From NCBI GenBank assembly GCA_016716675.1, contig JADJVG010000001.1:124001-188000 (forward strand): DNA of 64,000 nucleotides, written 5' to 3'. The notes beneath the pieces are model-generated. The model did not search any database and was not told the origin of the DNA. It saw only the letters and a program-made list of their open reading frames with translations. Numbering within the stretch: the stretch's first letter is position 1; every line of letters begins with the position of its first letter. Below are positions 53,448-61,987 of the stretch, one piece after another. The position numbers and the translations under genes are program-made. Source of the DNA: Hyphomicrobium sp. GTDB taxonomy: Bacteria; Pseudomonadota; Alphaproteobacteria; Rhizobiales; Hyphomicrobiaceae.

Positions 53448-54410
53448 TTAAAGATCGAGCGTGAGCGTTCCGGCCGCCAGGCGCGAAACGCAGATCATAA
53501 TTTTTTCACCCGACGCCTTGTCGTCGTCGGAGAGGTAGTGATCGTTATGGATGAGCGCGCCATCATGAGAGATAATAGCGGTTTCGCACTGGCCGCACGC
53601 ACCACCCCGGCATAGACAAGGTGCATCGACACCGGCCTGCTCAACGGCTTCGAGCACGGTTTGGTTGGCCGGCACATGCACCGTGAGATTGCTGCGCACC
53701 AGCCGCACGTCGAACGGCTCGCCCGACGGCGCGGCGGTGAAGCGTTCGCAATGTAGATATTCTTCGGGCCAGCCTTCCTCGCGCGCGGCGTTGAGCACGG
53801 CGTCGATCATGCCTTCCGGACCACACACATATAGGTGTGTGCCGAGTGGCTGCCCGCTCAGGATCTTTCGGACGTCCAGAACGTCGCCTTCATCGTCGCA
53901 ATAGAAGTGTACGTGCGACCCGATTTGTGCGCTGAGGACATCGGCATATGCTGCGCGGCTGCGCGAGCGGACCGCATAATGAAGCTCAAACCGTATCGTT
54001 GCCGCAGCGAAGCGCTGCGTCATGGCCATGAACGGCGTGATACCGATGCCGCCGGCGATCAGGATGTGACGGCGCGCAATCGACTCCGGTTGGAAAAGAT
54101 TGAACGGCTCGCTGATTTGCAGCTGGTCGCCGACATTTACAGCGTCGTGCATGAATTGCGACCCACCGCGCGATTGCAGCACGCGCAGCACGCTGATCTG
54201 GTAGGTGTGCGGATCGTCAAGCGGACCCATGAGCGAATACGGGTTGCGCTTATGGCCGCCTGGTACTGGCATTTCGACGGTAACATGCGATCCGGGCGAA
54301 AAATGCGGAAGGCTTTGTCCGTCAGCGCGCTGCATGGAAAAGCGTTTGATATCTTGTGCGACGTGCTCAACTGCCGTGACGACGACGGCAATGGGGGCGG
54401 ATCGGCTCAC
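53448..54410 (-). CDS. Ferredoxin reductase subunit, phthalate-dioxygenase-reductase type
   Basis: A 320-residue flavin/[2Fe-2S] reductase that feeds electrons to the N-demethylase. The flavin domain has SPGSHVTVEMPVPGGHKRNPYSLMG and SRGGSQFMHD. The NAD(P)H domain has ILIAGGIGITPFMAM and HLYVCGPEGMIDAVL. The C-terminal plant-type ferredoxin has C-x4-C-x2-C in APCLCRGGACGQCETA and a last Cys in KIMICVSRL. Starts at GTG, with the upstream gene's stop overlapping by 4 bp. The order matches known dimethylamine monooxygenase loci, where this subunit is one of the set. Confidence 0.86.
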   Translation of the reverse strand: MSRSAPIAVVVTAVEHVAQDIKRFSMQRADGQSLPHFSPGSHVTVEMPVPGGHKRNPYSLMGPLDDPHTYQISVLRVLQSRGGSQFMHDAVNVGDQLQISEPFNLFQPESIARRHILIAGGIGITPFMAMTQRFAAATIRFELHYAVRSRSRAAYADVLSAQIGSHVHFYCDDEGDVLDVRKILSGQPLGTHLYVCGPEGMIDAVLNAAREEGWPEEYLHCERFTAAPSGEPFDVRLVRSNLTVHVPANQTVLEAVEQAGVDAPCLCRGGACGQCETAIISHDGALIHNDHYLSDDDKASGEKIMICVSRLAAGTLTLDL

Positions 54411-54997
54411 CGGAATACCTCTTCAATGGGCGGAAGAACGCCCGCCTCTTCCGCATCTGCTGAAACGCCCATGAACGCGCCAAGACGCCGCGAAAAGTGA
54501 TCGCGAACGAAAAGCGGCACGCCGCAGTGCGCACACGTCACGATTTGCGTCGTGACGTCCTCGGTCACGCCTTTGCAATGAACGCACTGCACGCGCCGCT
54601 TCAGTGAGCCGCAGTGCTGCTGGCGCACTGACATCGGCTTCACACCGTATCGCTGGGCAAGCGCCACGGTCTGGCCAATCAATCCTTCAATGCCGGCGAC
54701 GTAGATGCGCGTGCCCATCGTCGCCTTGGCGAAGACCTGATCGAGGCGGAACATCGCCGCCTCGATGGTCGGCGACGCCATAACGACATCGCATCCCATC
54801 GACTCGAACGCGCCCGCCTCTTCTTTGTCGGCGCCCGGGCCTATCACCAGCACAGTCGTATTGGCGGCGGCGACATTGCTGGTACGCAGCATTCTTTGCG
54901 CCGCCGCGGCGCCGTTTTTATCGCAAACCACGATATGGCGTTTGGACTTTATATCCAGCTCAAGCTCGCTATAGCGAGGCCGGCTTTTAATTGACAT
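54407..54997 (-). CDS. N-demethylase third subunit with zinc-ribbon end
   Basis: A 196-residue protein matching the third small subunit found in dimethylamine monooxygenase gene sets. The first part (ELELDIKSKRHIVVCDKNGAAAAQRMLRTSN, VLVIGPGADKEEAGAFESMGCDVVMASPTIEAAMFRLDQVF) looks Rossmann-like. The C-terminal zinc ribbon has VQCVHCKGVTEDVTTQIVTCAHCGVPLFVRDHFSRRLGAFMGV with two CxxC pairs. Start at 54995-54997 chosen for the GGAGG seven bases upstream. A Met six codons earlier would overlap the next gene's stop. Confidence 0.74.
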   Translation of the reverse strand: MSIKSRPRYSELELDIKSKRHIVVCDKNGAAAAQRMLRTSNVAAANTTVLVIGPGADKEEAGAFESMGCDVVMASPTIEAAMFRLDQVFAKATMGTRIYVAGIEGLIGQTVALAQRYGVKPMSVRQQHCGSLKRRVQCVHCKGVTEDVTTQIVTCAHCGVPLFVRDHFSRRLGAFMGVSADAEEAGVLPPIEEVFR

Positions 54998-55011
54998 TTG
55001 AGCGCCTCCGG

Positions 55012-56145
55012 TCACCCCACGGCCGTTCGCTTCTTCTTATCAGCATCGTCAAATGGCAACAGGTGCGCCATGGCACCGGCGGAAAATGATTTACCATTCA
55101 GTTCCAGTCGCGTGCCGTGTACGGCGACAGCCGGGTTCATGCGTGCAATCGCCATCGATCGACCGGAAAGTTTCGAATACATTCCGCATGTTACGACGCC
55201 AACTTGGCGGCCGTCTTGCATAAGCACGTCGCCGGCCTCGGCCGGCTTTTCGCCATCAACCAGCACCCCGAAGATCTTGAAACGCTCCTTGCCCTTTAGT
55301 CGATAGTGCTCGTCCGCACCCCGGAAATCGGTCTTGCGCGGCGATACGGCGAAGTCGAGTCCGAGCTCCCAAAGCGTATCGCCTGCCGGCTCATTCTCGA
55401 ACGGATACATTTCCGAATTGTCGTAGGGATAAAAGAGCAAATAGCTCTCGACGCGAAGCCAGTCGAGAACCGTGAATGAGCACGGCACAATGCCCATGTC
55501 TTTGCCTCCAGAGACAATCGTGTCCCAGATGAGCGGTGCGTTCTCGCTCTTGCAGAAAATCTCGTATCCCCGTTCACCCGTATAGCCTGTGCGGGATATC
55601 ATCACCGGCGCACCGAACAGCCGCGTCTGGGTGTGATGGAAATACGGCAGATCGCGAATGCCGGGCACGTGCTTGGCAAGGAAGTCGACGGCGCGCGGGC
55701 CTTGCAGAGAAAGATCGTGCAGATCGTCATCGAACAACAGGGCTACGTTTTTGCCGAGCGCCTGGCGCTGCAGCTCCTCGTGGCCGCTGCCCCCGCCGTG
55801 CACCACCAGCCAAGAGTTGGGTCCGGTGCGATAGAGAATGCAATCGTCTGTGAACTTGCCGCGCTCGTTGAGCATGCAGGCATAGGCCGACTTGCCCGGA
55901 TATAGTTTCGCGACATCGCGTGTCGTCGCCTGCTGCAACAGTCCATGTGCGTGTGGGCCGACGACATGAACCTTTTTAAGGCCTGAAACGTCCATAAGGC
56001 CCGCCGTTGTCCGGATGGCCTTATGTTCTTCTGACATATCTGAAGCATAGGTCCATGCGGTGCCCATGCCATTCCAGTCTTCAAGTTTGGAGCCGAGGGC
56101 TCGATGGCGATCCGCCAGAGCCGAAGTTCGCCACGTCAAAGCCAT
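55012..56145 (-). CDS. GcvT-like tetrahydrofolate-dependent protein of the methylated-amine operon
   Basis: A 377-residue GcvT-fold protein, distinct from the gcvT at 47.9 kb. It starts MALTWRTSALADRHRALGSKLEDWNGMGTAWTYASD and contains RTTAGLMDVSGLKKVHVVGPHA, TDDCILYRTGPNSWLVVHGGGSGHEEL, MISRTGYTGERGYEIFCKSENAPLIWD, and LDFAVSPRKTDFRGADEHYRLKG. Such proteins accompany the N-demethylase subunits, presumably passing the formaldehyde carbon to tetrahydrofolate. The stop overlaps the start region of the third-subunit gene, so the four genes form one unit. A long hairpin lies between this gene and the permease upstream. Confidence 0.82.
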   Translation of the reverse strand: MALTWRTSALADRHRALGSKLEDWNGMGTAWTYASDMSEEHKAIRTTAGLMDVSGLKKVHVVGPHAHGLLQQATTRDVAKLYPGKSAYACMLNERGKFTDDCILYRTGPNSWLVVHGGGSGHEELQRQALGKNVALLFDDDLHDLSLQGPRAVDFLAKHVPGIRDLPYFHHTQTRLFGAPVMISRTGYTGERGYEIFCKSENAPLIWDTIVSGGKDMGIVPCSFTVLDWLRVESYLLFYPYDNSEMYPFENEPAGDTLWELGLDFAVSPRKTDFRGADEHYRLKGKERFKIFGVLVDGEKPAEAGDVLMQDGRQVGVVTCGMYSKLSGRSMAIARMNPAVAVHGTRLELNGKSFSAGAMAHLLPFDDADKKKRTAVG

Positions 56146-56213
56146 ACCGACACTCCCATGCTTTATCGATCCCTCGCTTTCGGGCCGTGAGTTGCCTGTC
56201 CTTTCAACGACCA

Positions 56214-56246
56214 CGACCGGAGATCCCCCAAAAAGATCTCCGGTCG
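56214..56246. promoter_or_regulatory. Long perfect hairpin between permease and GcvT-like gene
   Basis: CGACCGGAGATC (56214-56225) and GATCTCCGGTCG (56235-56246) form a perfect 12-bp stem with a nine-base loop of C and A. There is no T tract on the minus-strand side, so it is probably an mRNA processing or stabilising element, or a partial terminator, in the operon. Confidence 0.55.
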
Positions 56247-56266
56247 CAGCGTACCACCTGACGCTA

Positions 56267-58019
56267 TTAAGCTGGAGGCGGCAATTGGAAGTAATAGTGT
56301 CCGTACAATGTAATCGCCGCACCAGCAATCAGTGCAAGGTACGGCAGGAAGCCTGCACGCCGCTCACCGAGGTCCTGACTCTTGAGATCAAGATCGATCA
56401 GCATGTGATCCGGGAACCGGCCCTTGTCCTGCACATAGTGACGGAACAAGAAAACCGGGATGATCAACGCGCCGAACGCCAGCCCGTACCAGAGTGCATT
56501 CGGATTGCCCCAAACCTTGGCGCCAACACCCATCAGGAACAGATTGAAGAACCCGAGAAGTGCGCCAACGCCGACCAGCCAGTTTGGCGTCCGATAGGGC
56601 CGCGGAATGTTCGGGCTATCGATGCGGTGAATCCAGGTCGACTGCAGATTGAGGAAGATGAAGATCATGTATCCGACGTTCGACATCGACAGGATCAGGT
56701 AGTAGGCGGTCGCGTCAGAAGCCGCGAACGTCAACAAACCAAGGTTGAAGATGAGGTCCGTCCACATGGCGCGGGTCGGTGCGCCGTGCTCATTGGTGTG
56801 CGCCAGGTACTTCGGCAACCAACCGTCAACGCCGCCCTGATAGAGCGTACGTGACGATCCGGCCATCGCCATCATGATCGCCAGGATCAGCGCGAGGATC
56901 ATCATCATCTCAAGGAGATGCGTGACGAACTGCGAACCGCCGCCGACCATGTCGCCCATGGCAGCCGCAACGCCGGTACCATCGACGATGCCCGGCTGCG
57001 TCATGCCTTCAAGGCCCAGGTGGCCCTGGAAGGTCGTGGCAACCAGAGAGTAGAGCACGACGCACAGTATGCCAGCCGTGATGATGGCTTTCTTGGTATC
57101 AGTTGCGGGGTTCTTGAATTCCCGCGTGTAACACACCGCCGTCTCGAAGGCATATGTCGACCAGCCCGCGATAAACAGCGCGCCGAAGAAATACGTCCAA
57201 CCCGGATTGTCCCACGCGCCCGTTGGCGGAACCAATGGCGTATAGTTGGCGTAGTTCACGCCTCCGTTGAAGAACGGCACGATACCGACGATTAACATCG
57301 GAATCACAACGAACAGCCCGATCCACATCTGGACGCGCGCCGTACTGAGGATACCGCGATGCTGGATCGCGAACGCAATCAACATCAATACCGCGCCAAT
57401 AAAGAAGGTTGGCCCGATCTCGATGTTGGCAAGCCCGAAGAACGAGAAACTCGCCAGAGTCATTGTGCGCAATGCCGGCGTAGCGCCTGTGGTCACTGCC
57501 GCGATTGCCATCGTGGCGGCTTCTTCTGCGGATTTTCCGTCAATTGCCGGGGCATTGGCAGCAAGCCAGGCGACGACTTCCTGCGATTGCGCCGTAAACG
57601 CCGGAATAGGCGCGATAGCATTCAGGATATAACCGGCAGCAATAGCACAACCGAGAGAGAACCGGCGACCAGGCGTACCAGTTGCACCATACGTTGAGCG
57701 GTGCGATGAACTTGCTGTAGCGCAACCATGCAGCCGCGCCATAGACGGCTGCACCGCCCGATTTGTTTTTGAATAGACCAGCGATTTCTGCGTAACTGTA
57801 GGCTTGTAACAAGCCCATGACCACGGAGATCGTCCAAACAATGAATGCCAGCTTGCCAGCCGTCGCACCCATCCCGCCGATTGAGATGAGAACGAGCGCG
57901 GGCACACCGCTTGCAATCCAGAAGGCTCCTTTCCAATCAATGGTTCTATGCAATCCACCGATTTCTTCCGTGGTGGTGGTTGCGCCCGAACCAGGCGGCG
58001 CGCCTGAAATATCGTCCAT
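56267..58019 (-). pseudogene. APC-family amino-acid/amine permease, frameshifted in a CT repeat
   Basis: A 12-helix permease of the amino acid-polyamine-organocation superfamily, probably importing a methylated or other amine for the genes around it. It starts MDDISGAPPGSGATTTTEEIGGLHRTIDWKGAFWIASGVP, with GAGG-type ribosome site (GAGGAGG) upstream. After WYAWSPVLS the frame breaks in the GA run at 57653-57660 (CT run on the coding strand). Restoring one unit gives SLGCAIAAGYILNAIAPIPAFTAQ and a protein of about 584 residues. Further helices include FSFFGLANIEIGPTFFIGAVLMLIAF and WSTYAFETAVCYTREFKNP. The C-terminal end is Pro-rich (YYFQLPPPA). Confidence 0.82.
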
Positions 58020-58100
58020 GTATGCCTCCTCTGCATCCCCTTCTGGGGCAGAATTGCCCCAGACGCAGTAGCATCCATTGTGACGCAAGCTTTCGTTTGG

Positions 58101-58208
58101 TGCAATAAAATTGCATACTATTCACTTAATTCTTTTGCATTAGATGCGGTGCAGCACGAGCGGTTGCCTTGGCGCCACTTCCACTGCATTCTGCAATAAA
58201 ATCATGCA
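58101..58208. promoter_or_regulatory. Two TGCAATAAAAT operator candidates between permease and regulator genes
   Basis: TGCAATAAAATTGCA (58101-58115) is a perfect inverted repeat TGCAAT-AAA-ATTGCA, and TGCAATAAAATCATGCA (58192-58208) repeats its left 11 bases. Both lie in the 240-bp gap between the permease and the XRE-cupin regulator, which are divergently transcribed. A related repeat is upstream of gmaS. They are therefore good candidates for binding by the regulator. Confidence 0.55.
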
Positions 58209-58259
58209 GACTGGCGTTTGATGCGCCACAGCATGGCGTGGACGCCGCCGTAAAGGTCG

Positions 58260-58931
58260 ATGAGGATCTCGAACTTGAAAGATACCAAAACACCACACCG
58301 CCGGCCGGCGCATCTCACCAGCCAGCAGGCTTCGAAAGCCGGCGCACCCGCCGACAAGGCCCACGTTCCGCTTGAGCGGCGCATTGGAGAGGTCATCAAA
58401 CACCTGCGTTTGGAGGCCAATCTGACGATTGCGGATCTGAGCTCGGGCGCAGGCTTGTCCAGCCCGATGTTGAGCCGCATCGAGAACGGCATGGCCATGG
58501 CCAGCCTCGATTCGCTCGAACGGCTGTGCGATGCGCTCGGCATAGGTATGGCCGATCTGTTTCAGCAGACCGACAAAAAAGGCGGCATGGCACAACTGCT
58601 GAAGCGCAACGAACAGATGGATGTTGTTCGGGTTGGAACGAAGTTTGGCTACACGTACCGTCTGCTGTCGTATGACAAAGGTCCACGTAAAATCTTCGAA
58701 CCTTTTTTTGTCGAGATGGACAAGAAAAGCCAATCGTACCCGCGCTTCGCGCACCCTGGCACCGAATTCATCTACATGCTGCAGGGACGCGTCGAATACC
58801 GGTTCGGCGATAACACGTACCTGCTCGAACCTGGTGACGCGTTCACATTCTCGGGCGGTGTCGTTCATGGCCCGGAACGGTTACTGGATGACCGGGCAAA
58901 ATTTCTTGCCATCATTTTCTACGCAGAATAG
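58260..58931 (+). CDS. XRE-cupin transcriptional regulator
   Basis: A 223-residue regulator with an N-terminal helix-turn-helix (residues 39-100: LERRIGEVIKHLRLEANLTIADLSSGAGLSSPMLSRIENGMAMASLDSLERLCDAL) and a C-terminal cupin sensor (residues 140-220: YPRFAHPGTEFIYMLQGRVEYRFGDNTYLLEPGDAFTFSGGVVHGPERLLDDRAKFLAI). Related XRE-cupin proteins (PuuR type) control amine and polyamine catabolism and often bind a small ligand in the cupin pocket. It lies between the permease (divergent) and the mgs operon (convergent), next to repeats it may bind. The start codon is taken at 58260. Confidence 0.85.
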   Translation: MRISNLKDTKTPHRRPAHLTSQQASKAGAPADKAHVPLERRIGEVIKHLRLEANLTIADLSSGAGLSSPMLSRIENGMAMASLDSLERLCDALGIGMADLFQQTDKKGGMAQLLKRNEQMDVVRVGTKFGYTYRLLSYDKGPRKIFEPFFVEMDKKSQSYPRFAHPGTEFIYMLQGRVEYRFGDNTYLLEPGDAFTFSGGVVHGPERLLDDRAKFLAIIFYAE

Positions 58932-58960
58932 CGCATTCGCGCGCGCGTTTCCGACTCCAT

Positions 58961-58989
58961 AAAAAAAGCCGGGAGCACGAGGCTCCCGG
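58961..58989. terminator. Bidirectional terminator, mgsC end
   Basis: CCGGGAGC (58969-58976) pairs with GCTCCCGG (58982-58989). Seven A's at 58961-58967 give a T tract on the minus strand, so this is a terminator for the mgs operon ending at 59033. It may also end the regulator transcript from the other side. Confidence 0.75.
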
Positions 58990-59032
58990 AAGTGGTCTGG
59001 AGTGCGGGAAGTTACATTGGAGTTGCGCAGCG

Positions 59033-60370
59033 TCAAAAGCCCCCCGCGCCGGGGATCCAGTTGGTGCCTGCTAGCGGCACCTTCGCCATGGCCGCCGCTT
59101 CAAGCGTGAGAGCGACCAAGTCTTCAGGCTCGAGGTTATGCAGATGGTTCTTGCCGCAAGCGCGCGCAAGGGTCTGTGCTTCGAGCGTCATCACTTTTAG
59201 ATAGTTGGCAAGGCGGCGACCGGCAGCCACCGGATCGAGGCGCTTCATCAACTCCGGCGTCTGGGTTGTGATGCCCGCCGGATCTTTGCCTTCGTGCCAA
59301 TCATCGTATGCGCCCGGCGTTGTGCCGAGCTTCTGGTATTCGGCTGTCCACCGCGGGTCGTTGTCACCGAGAGCGACAAGCGCCGCCGTACCGATCGCAA
59401 CAGCATCCGCACCAAGCGCCAGTGCCTTTGCAACGTCAGCACCGTTGCGGATACCGCCGGAGACGATGAGCTGTACCTTGCGGTGCATACCGAGGTCCTG
59501 CAACGCCTGCACCGCCGGACGAATGGCCGCCAACAGCGGAATGCCGACGTGTTCGATGAACACTTCCTGCGTCGCCGCCGTGCCGCCCTGCATGCCATCC
59601 AGCACGATAACATCCGCGCCGGATTTCACCGCCAACATGGTGTCGAAGTACGGACGGCTCGCACCGACCTTGATGTAGATTGGCTTCTCCCAATCGGTGA
59701 TTTCGCGCAGCTCGTTGATCTTGACTTCAAGGTCGTCGGCACCCGTCCAGTCGGGATGACGGCAGGCCGAACGCTGATCGATACCCTTGGGCAATTGCCG
59801 CATTTCGGCGACGCGATCAGAAATTTTCTGACCCAGCAACATGCCGCCACCGCCGGGTTTCGCACCCTGCCCGATGACGATTTCGATGGCATCGGCCTTG
59901 CGCAGATCAGCTGGGTTCATACCGTAACGCGACGGCAGATATTGATAGACAAGATGCCGGGATTGCCCGCGCTCTTCTGGCGTCATGCCGCCGTCGCCCG
60001 TCGTCGTCGAGGTGCCGGCAAGCGATGCGCCGCGCCCCAACGCTTCCTTGGCATTCGCGGACAGCGAACCGAAACTCATGCCTGCGATCGTCACCGGTAT
60101 CGCAAGCTTGATCGGCTTCTTTGCGAAGCGCGTACCGAGCGTCACTTCGGTTCCGCATTTTTCGCGATAACCTTCCAGCGCATACCGCGACATCGATGCG
60201 CCGAGCATCAGAAGATCGTCGAAATTCGGCACCCGGCGCTTCGCGCCGCCACCACGAATGTCGTAAATGCCGGTTGCAGCAGCGCGCCGGATTTCAGACA
60301 GCGTGTAGTCGTCGAACGTTGCTGATTTTCGCGGCGTCGTCGGTAGCCATTGGCTCTCATGCTTGGTCAT
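59033..60370 (-). CDS. mgsC: N-methylglutamate synthase subunit C (FMN-binding glutamate-synthase-like)
   Basis: A 445-residue protein homologous to the FMN-binding domain of glutamate synthase, used here to build N-methylglutamate from gamma-glutamylmethylamide. Conserved parts are LKLAIPVTIAGMSFGSLSANAKEALGRGASLAGTSTTTGDGGMTPEERGQS, DAIEIVIGQGAKPGGGGMLLGQKIS, IYIKVGASRPYFDTMLAVKSGADVIVLDGMQGGTAATQEVFIEHVGIPLL and VSGGIRNGADVAKALALGADAVAIGTAALVALG. Its ATG overlaps the mgsB stop (ATGA). An alternative name used in some genomes is the GlxD/FMN-binding GltB-like subunit. Confidence 0.84.
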   Translation of the reverse strand: MTKHESQWLPTTPRKSATFDDYTLSEIRRAAATGIYDIRGGGAKRRVPNFDDLLMLGASMSRYALEGYREKCGTEVTLGTRFAKKPIKLAIPVTIAGMSFGSLSANAKEALGRGASLAGTSTTTGDGGMTPEERGQSRHLVYQYLPSRYGMNPADLRKADAIEIVIGQGAKPGGGGMLLGQKISDRVAEMRQLPKGIDQRSACRHPDWTGADDLEVKINELREITDWEKPIYIKVGASRPYFDTMLAVKSGADVIVLDGMQGGTAATQEVFIEHVGIPLLAAIRPAVQALQDLGMHRKVQLIVSGGIRNGADVAKALALGADAVAIGTAALVALGDNDPRWTAEYQKLGTTPGAYDDWHEGKDPAGITTQTPELMKRLDPVAAGRRLANYLKVMTLEAQTLARACGKNHLHNLEPEDLVALTLEAAAMAKVPLAGTNWIPGAGGF

Positions 60371-61059
60371 CAGTAGGCTCCCGCGTTATCGATATTGAAG
60401 TTGTAGAGCTTGCGTGCTGAGCCATAGCGGCGGAATTCAGCGATATCGACTTTGTGGTCCTCACCCGACGCCTTGAGCAATTCGAGCAACTCCGCCCTGT
60501 GCTCGTCACGCATCTCCTTTTCGATGCAGTCGGCACCAAGGCTGGCAACCGGACCGCGCACATAGACGCGCGCCTCGTAGATCGAATCCCCGAGCGCTTC
60601 GCCCGCTTCTCCGAACACGACCAGACGACCGTTCTGCCCCATGAAGGCCGACAGATGTCCGATGTCGCCTTTGACGACGATATCGATACCCTTCATCGAA
60701 ATGCCGCAACGCGCCGACGCATTGCCGTCAACGATCAGCATTCCACCGCGCCCCGTGGCACCAGCGCTCTGGCTGGCGTCACCTTTCACGTGGATGAGGC
60801 CCGACATCATGTTTTCGCCGACGCCTTGTCCGGCACTGCCGTCGATGATGATTTTGGCTTCATTGTTCATGCCACCGCAGAAGTAGCCGACGTTACCGCC
60901 AATATTGATGGTGACGGGTGCATCGACACCGACTGCGATCGAATGCTCACCACCCGGATTGGAGATGGTCCACAATGTTTCATTGGTGTCTTTGGCAAGC
61001 TTATGCAGCGCTTGATTGAGGTCGCGCAGCGATGTTGTCGCTAAGTCGATTACAGGCAT
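60370..61059 (-). CDS. mgsB: N-methylglutamate synthase subunit B (GXGXG domain protein)
   Basis: A 229-residue GXGXG beta-helix protein, matching the C-terminal domain of glutamate synthase. It starts MPVIDLATTSLRDLNQALHKLAKDTNETLW. The repeats show HSIAVGVDAPVTINIGGNVGYFCGGMNNEAKIIIDGSAGQGVGENMMSGLIHVKGDASQSAGATGRGGMLIVDGNASARCGISMKGIDIVVKGDIGHLSAFMGQNGRLVVFGEAGEALGDSIYEARVYVRG. Overlaps mgsA and mgsC by ATGA codons, so the three subunits are translationally coupled and will be made in step. Confidence 0.86.
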   Translation of the reverse strand: MPVIDLATTSLRDLNQALHKLAKDTNETLWTISNPGGEHSIAVGVDAPVTINIGGNVGYFCGGMNNEAKIIIDGSAGQGVGENMMSGLIHVKGDASQSAGATGRGGMLIVDGNASARCGISMKGIDIVVKGDIGHLSAFMGQNGRLVVFGEAGEALGDSIYEARVYVRGPVASLGADCIEKEMRDEHRAELLELLKASGEDHKVDIAEFRRYGSARKLYNFNIDNAGAY

Positions 61060-61958
61060 CAGTTGTGCTCCCAGAAATAGACGGTTGCGGGCTTCGGTTC
61101 CCAGACGCGCGCCGTCTTGATGCCAGGCAGGCACGTCAAGGTTTTGTATTCCGACGCGAACGCCACGTATTGATCCGTCTCCGCCATCACTGCCGGCTTG
61201 CAGGCGATTGGATCGCGCAGCACGCCGAAGCCGGATTCGGTGCCGACCACGAAGGTGAAGAAGCCGTCGAGATCGTCGATGCTCGCTTTCAAGGCTTCAC
61301 CAAGCGACTGTCCGCCGCGCATCTGGCGCGTCAGGTATCCAGCGGCCACTTCCGTGTCGTTTTCGGTTTTGATTTTGATTCCGTCGCGTCTCAATTCGCG
61401 CCGCAATGAGGCGTGATTGGACAGGGAACCATTATGCACGAGGCACTGGTCCGCACCGGTCGAGAATGGATGTGCGCCATTCGTCGTGACAGCCGACTCG
61501 GTCGCCATACGGGTGTGCGAGATGCCGTGTGTACCGCCCATTTTGGCAATCTCAAATTCACTTGCGACGGTGTCTGGATAGCCAACTTCCTTGTAGATCT
61601 CGAGACGCGCACCTTCGCTCATCACCGTGATTTCCGGCAGATTCTCGGTAAGCCAGGCTTCAACGCGCGGCACGTCCCCTGTCTTGAAGGAAATGACGGC
61701 ATGCGAGTGCCGGCGCACGCAACGGGCTGTCGGGTCAATCGCGGCAATCAGCTTCTTCGCTGCGCTATCGATGTCGTAGGCATCGGACGGACCGGCAATG
61801 GTGACCTTGGTCATGCCCGCTTCGCCTTTGCCGTAGATGGCGAAGCCGGCCGAATCCGGGCCACGGCTGCATAGCGTCGAGGTCATCTTGGCGAGCAGTT
61901 CACCAAGTTGCGGCTCCAGCTTCGGGTCTTTAATAAAAAGTCCTGCAATTCCGCACAT
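61059..61958 (-). CDS. mgsA: N-methylglutamate synthase subunit A (class II glutamine amidotransferase)
   Basis: A 299-residue class II amidotransferase. The start MCGIAGLFIKDPKLEPQLGELLAKMTSTLCSRGPDSAGFAIYG puts the catalytic Cys2 at the N terminus after Met removal. Further motifs are GISHTRMATESAVTTNGAHPFSTGADQCLVHNGSLSNHASLRRELRRDGIKIKTENDTEVAAGYL and LDGFFTFVVGTESGFGVLRDPIACKP. In this system it is thought to release methylamine or ammonia from the gamma-glutamyl intermediate for the FMN subunit. It overlaps mgsB by one base and is 29 bp from gmaS. Confidence 0.86.
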   Translation of the reverse strand: MCGIAGLFIKDPKLEPQLGELLAKMTSTLCSRGPDSAGFAIYGKGEAGMTKVTIAGPSDAYDIDSAAKKLIAAIDPTARCVRRHSHAVISFKTGDVPRVEAWLTENLPEITVMSEGARLEIYKEVGYPDTVASEFEIAKMGGTHGISHTRMATESAVTTNGAHPFSTGADQCLVHNGSLSNHASLRRELRRDGIKIKTENDTEVAAGYLTRQMRGGQSLGEALKASIDDLDGFFTFVVGTESGFGVLRDPIACKPAVMAETDQYVAFASEYKTLTCLPGIKTARVWEPKPATVYFWEHN

Positions 61959-61987
61959 GCGGCGTCTCCTGTTTATTCGGTGATGGC

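Noticed and set aside
58140..58868. A 242-codon minus-strand frame over the XRE-cupin regulator
   Set aside because: The plus strand gives a canonical HTH plus cupin protein, while the minus frame has no recognisable domain.
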